DNA from: Parapedobacter sp051400755 | GTDB taxonomy: Bacteria > Bacteroidota > Bacteroidia > Sphingobacteriales > Sphingobacteriaceae | Assembly (NCBI RefSeq): GCF_051400755.1 | Contig: NZ_JBLFFL010000003.1 | Location: 558,001-622,000, forward strand | Direction of reading: 5' to 3' | DNA length: 64,000 nucleotides | Part shown: positions 60,998 to 64,000 of the stretch, piece after piece | Layout of the letters: each line of letters opens with the position of its first letter | Numbering within the stretch: position 1 is the stretch's first letter | Notes under the pieces: generated by a model | What the model saw: only the letters and a program-made list of their open reading frames with translations | Told to the model about the DNA's origin: nothing | Databases searched by the model: none | Program-made: the position numbers and the translations under genes

Positions 60998-62143
60998 CTA
61001 ATTCACAATCAAGGTTCTGCCTTCTAGTTTGATATTAATAGCGGAAACTTGCAGGATGTCGAGTAAGCCCATTAACGAAACGCTCCGTTTAACTTTTCCG
61101 CTGAACGTTTTTTTTGGAATCCCGTTGTTATAGACAACTTCCACATCATACCACCTCGATATTTGACGCATCATTTCTTCAAACTGCGTTTTCTTGAAGT
61201 AAAACCGACCATCTTTCCATGCGGTATACTGTGCTACATCTACGGCCTGAACATCCATGGCGCCTGCGCGTAGAATGGATTGTTCCCCTGGTTTTAGGGC
61301 GACTGCTGATGAGTGTCCGGTAGTTGGCAGCCGATCGGGCGACACCTCAACGCTTCCCGCTACCAGCGTGGTTTTTATCACCTTTTCATCTTGGTAACCG
61401 GTGATATTGAATTCAGTCCCCAATACCGCCACTTCCTGTCCATCACTCTTCACCTTGAACGGCCGTCTCTCATCTTTCATTACCGAGAAATAACCCTCTC
61501 CACTCAATTCCACCACCCGTTCATTCCCCGTGAATCGGCTGGGATACTTCAATGTAGAGGCGGAGTTAAGCCAGACGTTCGTGCCGTCAGGCAATGTGAT
61601 TTGATAGGTTCCTCCTTTCGGGGTCGTAAGTTGCAAGTCATAGGATGCGAGACCTTTTTCCAATACGGCACTTCCGTCTAGGTAACTAATTCCGTCTCCT
61701 ATGACAATGCCCGTTTGGGTCTCACTTAAATCCACGACCCGGCCATCTGCAAGGGTGAGCGTGGCACGATTCCCACCAGGCGCAATATCTCCCGCATTTA
61801 CGATTTCAGGTGGACGATCGACGATTGCATCATCAAAGAAAATCCACATACCGGCTAACACCGCTATAAGAACTGCGGTCGCGGCATAAGCGCCCCACCT
61901 CTTATAAATAGGCCGCCTGGTGAATCTACCTGTCCCATGTTGATAGATATGGGTCAATAACTGCTGTTGTTGATCATCATCCAAGCGGATACGTCCATGC
62001 GTATTCTCGAACGATCTCGATAGCATATATTTGATATCCGTTTCGAATGCAGGGTCCTGGATATATCCCCAAAGTTCCCGTTTATCCAATTCAGATATAC
62101 TACCTTCTAGGTACTGCGATATCAATTGTTCCAGACGCTCCAA
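60998..62143 (-). CDS. FecR-family anti-sigma factor
   Basis: A 381-residue single-pass membrane protein. Cytoplasmic N-terminus (residues 1-80, MERLEQLISQYLEGSISELD) to bind sigma, membrane helix 84-103, FecR periplasmic domain (TPKGGTYQITLPDGTNVWLN, GEGYFSVMKDERRPFKVKS, VLGTEFNITGY) and C-terminal DUF4974 domain (FEEMMRQISRWYDVEVVY) which meets the STN domain of SusC. It relays substrate binding at the SusC receptor to the sigma factor. Confidence 0.95.
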   Translation of the reverse strand: MERLEQLISQYLEGSISELDKRELWGYIQDPAFETDIKYMLSRSFENTHGRIRLDDDQQQQLLTHIYQHGTGRFTRRPIYKRWGAYAATAVLIAVLAGMWIFFDDAIVDRPPEIVNAGDIAPGGNRATLTLADGRVVDLSETQTGIVIGDGISYLDGSAVLEKGLASYDLQLTTPKGGTYQITLPDGTNVWLNSASTLKYPSRFTGNERVVELSGEGYFSVMKDERRPFKVKSDGQEVAVLGTEFNITGYQDEKVIKTTLVAGSVEVSPDRLPTTGHSSAVALKPGEQSILRAGAMDVQAVDVAQYTAWKDGRFYFKKTQFEEMMRQISRWYDVEVVYNNGIPKKTFSGKVKRSVSLMGLLDILQVSAINIKLEGRTLIVN

Positions 62144-62228
62144 AATGAACTTACCTTTATGAACATTGACACACTTCCGGAAAAAGACGGGGTAATTCGG
62201 AACACCTATTTTTTTAAGATACTGATAG

Positions 62229-62828
62229 TCAGTTGTATTTTTTGAGAATCATCGAAAAAAAAGCGACATAAGAAAACGCATATTTCTTGAAATGTGCTCG
62301 GATTTTCCGAAGTGCGTCCTTCATATAGGCATGTACTGTTTGTGGAGAAATATTGAGCCGCTGGGCTACTTCCTCATATTTCAGTCCCTCTTGGTGGCAA
62401 AACTGATATACCTGCTTTTGCTGTACAGACAGTTTGTTGATTGCTTCGTCGAGGATTTGTTTGACGTCCTGGTAATCGAGACGCTCAATTGTAGAGTAAT
62501 CTTCCCCATCGCTATTTGCCATTAACACCAATGCGGCTTTATTTTCATTGGCCAATTTACGAAGCACATTGAAACAATAGTTACGCACCAGCCTGTTGAG
62601 GTAGGCGGGAAAACGATCCACTTGGGTCAATCGACGCCGATCGAGCCAAATCTTAAGGAACACATCCTGAACAATTTCCACTGCCAAATCTTCCGAGTGC
62701 GTAATCTTCTGGCCAAAGGAAAACACAAAGGAGTGATAGTGCTGGAAAAGCACAGTAAAGGCTTTTTGATCCCCTGCTGCGATTTCAGCTAGTAACTCAC
62801 GTTCGTTATACGGTGTTTGTCTAGCCAC
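62229..62828 (-). CDS. ECF sigma factor of the sulfatase locus
   Basis: A 199-residue sigma factor with region 2 (KAFTVLFQHYHSFVFSF, DLAVEIVQDVFLKIWLDRRR, YLNRLVRNYCFNVLRK) and region 4 (VQQKQVYQFCHQEGLKYEEV, RLNISPQTVHAYMKDALRKI), of the FecI-like Bacteroidota type. It begins with GTG at 62828; no ATG precedes region 2 in frame. With FecR 85 bases downstream and a SusC carrying an STN domain it completes a trans-envelope signalling set. Canonical promoter at 62867-62896. Confidence 0.93.
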   Translation of the reverse strand: MARQTPYNERELLAEIAAGDQKAFTVLFQHYHSFVFSFGQKITHSEDLAVEIVQDVFLKIWLDRRRLTQVDRFPAYLNRLVRNYCFNVLRKLANENKAALVLMANSDGEDYSTIERLDYQDVKQILDEAINKLSVQQKQVYQFCHQEGLKYEEVAQRLNISPQTVHAYMKDALRKIRAHFKKYAFSYVAFFSMILKKYN

Positions 62829-62866
62829 GTGTCGGATTTTAGACCTGAAAATTGGTTAGTGATTTA

Positions 62867-62896
62867 CAAAAGTAAGGGATTATTCGGTTCCTGCAA
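62867..62896 (-). promoter_or_regulatory. Promoter of the locus sigma gene (TTG-N19-TAnnTTTG)
   Basis: On the complement strand TTG (62894-62896) and TACTTTTG (62867-62874) are separated by exactly 19 bases, a full match to the housekeeping consensus. It lies in the 72-base gap behind the other sigma gene, giving this regulator its own constitutive start. Confidence 0.75.
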
Positions 62897-62900
62897 GCGC

Positions 62901-63479
62901 TTACAGCAGCGCAAAAACCAATGGTACCAGTACCGTCAGTACCTTGCGGAGACGAAGCACACAATTGCGGAGCTGGTTTTGCACCGTTTTGCGCGAGATA
63001 CCGAGTTGCTCCGCAATTTGGCCGGTGTTTAGGTCTTCCTGATACCGGAGCCGGTAGATCACCTGCTGCGAGGGTGTAAACGACGACACCACCCGCTCGT
63101 GCAATTGCATCAGTTCCCTGTACCGAAGGAGATGATCCGCCGGCAATCCTTCTGATTTCAACCCGGAAATGATATCGGACGTCAAATATTTCCGATGCTC
63201 CGTTTTGATCCAGTTCAGCACGCGATTCCGTACAGACATAAACAGGTAGGCACGCAAGTCGTCGATCCTCCGGAGTTGCCGGTTTTCCCATAAATCGAGA
63301 AATAGGCTCTGGGTGATGTCTTGAGCAATGCCGGTCTCCCCCGTTCTCGCCACGGCCAGGTGATAGACATAATGCCAATGGCGCTCATAGAGTTCAGTGA
63401 ACGCGTCATAACAGACCCCTTCCCTCAATCGATGAAGCAATTCCCGGTCGCTCAAACGTTGCGTATGTAGCCTATCCAT
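62901..63479 (-). CDS. ECF sigma factor
   Basis: A 192-residue FecI-like sigma factor from the ATG at 63479 (the open frame reaches a GTG at 63497). Region 2: YDAFTELYERHWHYVYHLA, GIAQDITQSLFLDLWENRQ, LRAYLFMSVRNRVLNWI. Region 4: SSFTPSQQVIYRLRYQEDL and QIAEQLGISRKTVQNQLRN. It is divergent from a FecR-like gene at the window edge, its probable anti-sigma partner. Confidence 0.92.
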   Translation of the reverse strand: MDRLHTQRLSDRELLHRLREGVCYDAFTELYERHWHYVYHLAVARTGETGIAQDITQSLFLDLWENRQLRRIDDLRAYLFMSVRNRVLNWIKTEHRKYLTSDIISGLKSEGLPADHLLRYRELMQLHERVVSSFTPSQQVIYRLRYQEDLNTGQIAEQLGISRKTVQNQLRNCVLRLRKVLTVLVPLVFALL

Positions 63480-63621
63480 CGTAACAAATGTGAACACTCA
63501 ACTTATCCACTAAGTTAACTGTGTATTAACTTTCCGCTCTACACGTGTAGGTGGCCACCGGGTAACCGGCTTACAACTGGCTTTTTGTATCACAAGTATA
63601 CGCCATCGCTAAATAAAATCA

Positions 63622-63641
63622 AAAAAGTCACGGGACTTTTT
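63622..63641. repeat. Perfect inverted repeat between divergent sigma and FecR genes
   Basis: AAAAAGTC (63622-63629) and GACTTTTT (63634-63641) are exact complements with a 4-base loop. It may be an operator or a weak terminator; it lies 32 bases before the FecR-like start. The rest of 63480-63673 holds no gene. Confidence 0.45.
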
Positions 63642-63673
63642 CCGCGTTCATTGTCTTTATACCAAAAGGACAC

Positions 63674-64000
63674 ATGGGGTTCCAGCAGAAACGTTTCATC
63701 CGCATGCTATCGCAGTTCCTCCGGGACGATCACCTGGATGCCGAGGCTTTTGATCGGGAATACCCCATTGATCCGACGGGAGGCGATCCGGGTATCCACC
63801 CGGATAAGCAGCGGGTATATGAAGAAATGAATCAGTTTCTCGATACCCGCATCCGGCCAGCGGCGAGACCGTGGTTTCGCCGCGTTACATGGCTCGCCGT
63901 AGCGGCCTCATTGACCGTTGCATGTATTACCGGCACGTACTTATGGATGCATCGGCAGCAACATCCTATAGATCCGACGCTTGCTGACCTCCGGCACGAC
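63674..64000 (+). CDS. FecR-like anti-sigma factor (N-terminal part, cut by window edge)
   Basis: An ATG at 63674 with AAGGA five bases before it opens a frame of 109 codons that leaves the window. It reads MGFQQKRFIRMLSQFLRDDH, a helical cytoplasmic part (KQRVYEEMNQFLDTRI), then a membrane helix (VTWLAVAASLTVACITGTYL) at about 71-90, the layout of FecR proteins. The FecR domain itself would lie beyond the edge. Divergent to the sigma gene at 62901-63479. Confidence 0.8.
   Translation, partial: MGFQQKRFIRMLSQFLRDDHLDAEAFDREYPIDPTGGDPGIHPDKQRVYEEMNQFLDTRIRPAARPWFRRVTWLAVAASLTVACITGTYLWMHRQQHPIDPTLADLRHD

Noticed and set aside
1..64000. Search for CRISPR arrays, tRNA or rRNA genes, transposases and integrases
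   Set aside because: The only tandem array found has 7-base units without spacers, no cloverleaf or rRNA sequence was recognised by eye in the gaps, and no transposase or integrase protein was seen.

Overview
The window is a chromosomal segment of a Bacteroidota bacterium, most likely family Sphingobacteriaceae (the genus is my inference; Parapedobacter- or Olivibacter-like organisms fit). The support is a SusC/SusD pair with STN domain and FecR/sigma control, a FecR protein with the DUF4974-type C-terminus, many promoters of the Bacteroidota type (TAnnTTTG -7 box, some with TTG 19-20 bases upstream), weak use of Shine-Dalgarno sites, a CcmE of the CxxxY type, and Bacteroidota-typical DUF4254, DUF2520 and DUF885 proteins. 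I found no tRNA, rRNA, CRISPR array or insertion sequence.

Layout. 1-7200: the start of an APC permease, a DUF885 peptidase-like protein, an acyl-CoA dehydrogenase with a perfect 22-bp palindrome in its promoter, two VOC proteins, an AraC-type regulator coupled to an EcsC protein, and a 1-Cys peroxiredoxin. 7200-13400: an ECF sigma factor with a membrane-anchored trypsin-like protease that carries an anti-sigma-like N-terminus, a polyprenyl synthase, an omega-amidase-type nitrilase, a second ECF sigma factor overlapping a four-helix membrane protein, and a DUF2520 protein. 13400-23000: cytochrome c maturation (CcmE, CcmF), an LpxR-type lipid A deacylase, ArfB, a dicarboxylate symporter, MnmD, SlyD, a thioredoxin-fold DUF255 protein and SixA.

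23000-36100 is a surface-glycan cluster: GT11 fucosyltransferase, DUF268, eight GT2-type enzymes, two other GT-like proteins (one DUF616), GT4, GT9 and DUF4254, mostly one leftward set of overlapping genes. No flippase, polymerase or ABC exporter lies among them, which suggests lipooligosaccharide core or protein glycan assembly rather than a complete polymer pathway.

36500-42240 is a complete trans-4-hydroxyproline catabolic operon (deaminase, alpha-ketoglutarate semialdehyde dehydrogenase, epimerase, D-hydroxyproline dehydrogenase) behind an AraC regulator. 42300-48400 holds a thioredoxin/TPR protein, UvrB, uracil phosphoribosyltransferase, small envelope proteins, a YkuK-like protein and a RelE-type toxin-antitoxin pair. 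48400-62830 is a polysaccharide utilization locus: ECF sigma, FecR, SusC with STN domain, SusD, four Cys-type sulfatases (one with C-terminal HEAT repeats) and a Tat-exported TIM-barrel isomerase, with no glycosidase or lyase. The right edge has another ECF sigma gene and the start of a divergent FecR-like anti-sigma gene.

Recurring features are a heptanucleotide repeat (consensus NATCACC), found as an 11-unit array, inside one coding sequence and at several gene ends, and -7 boxes placed so close to start codons that the mRNAs are probably leaderless.
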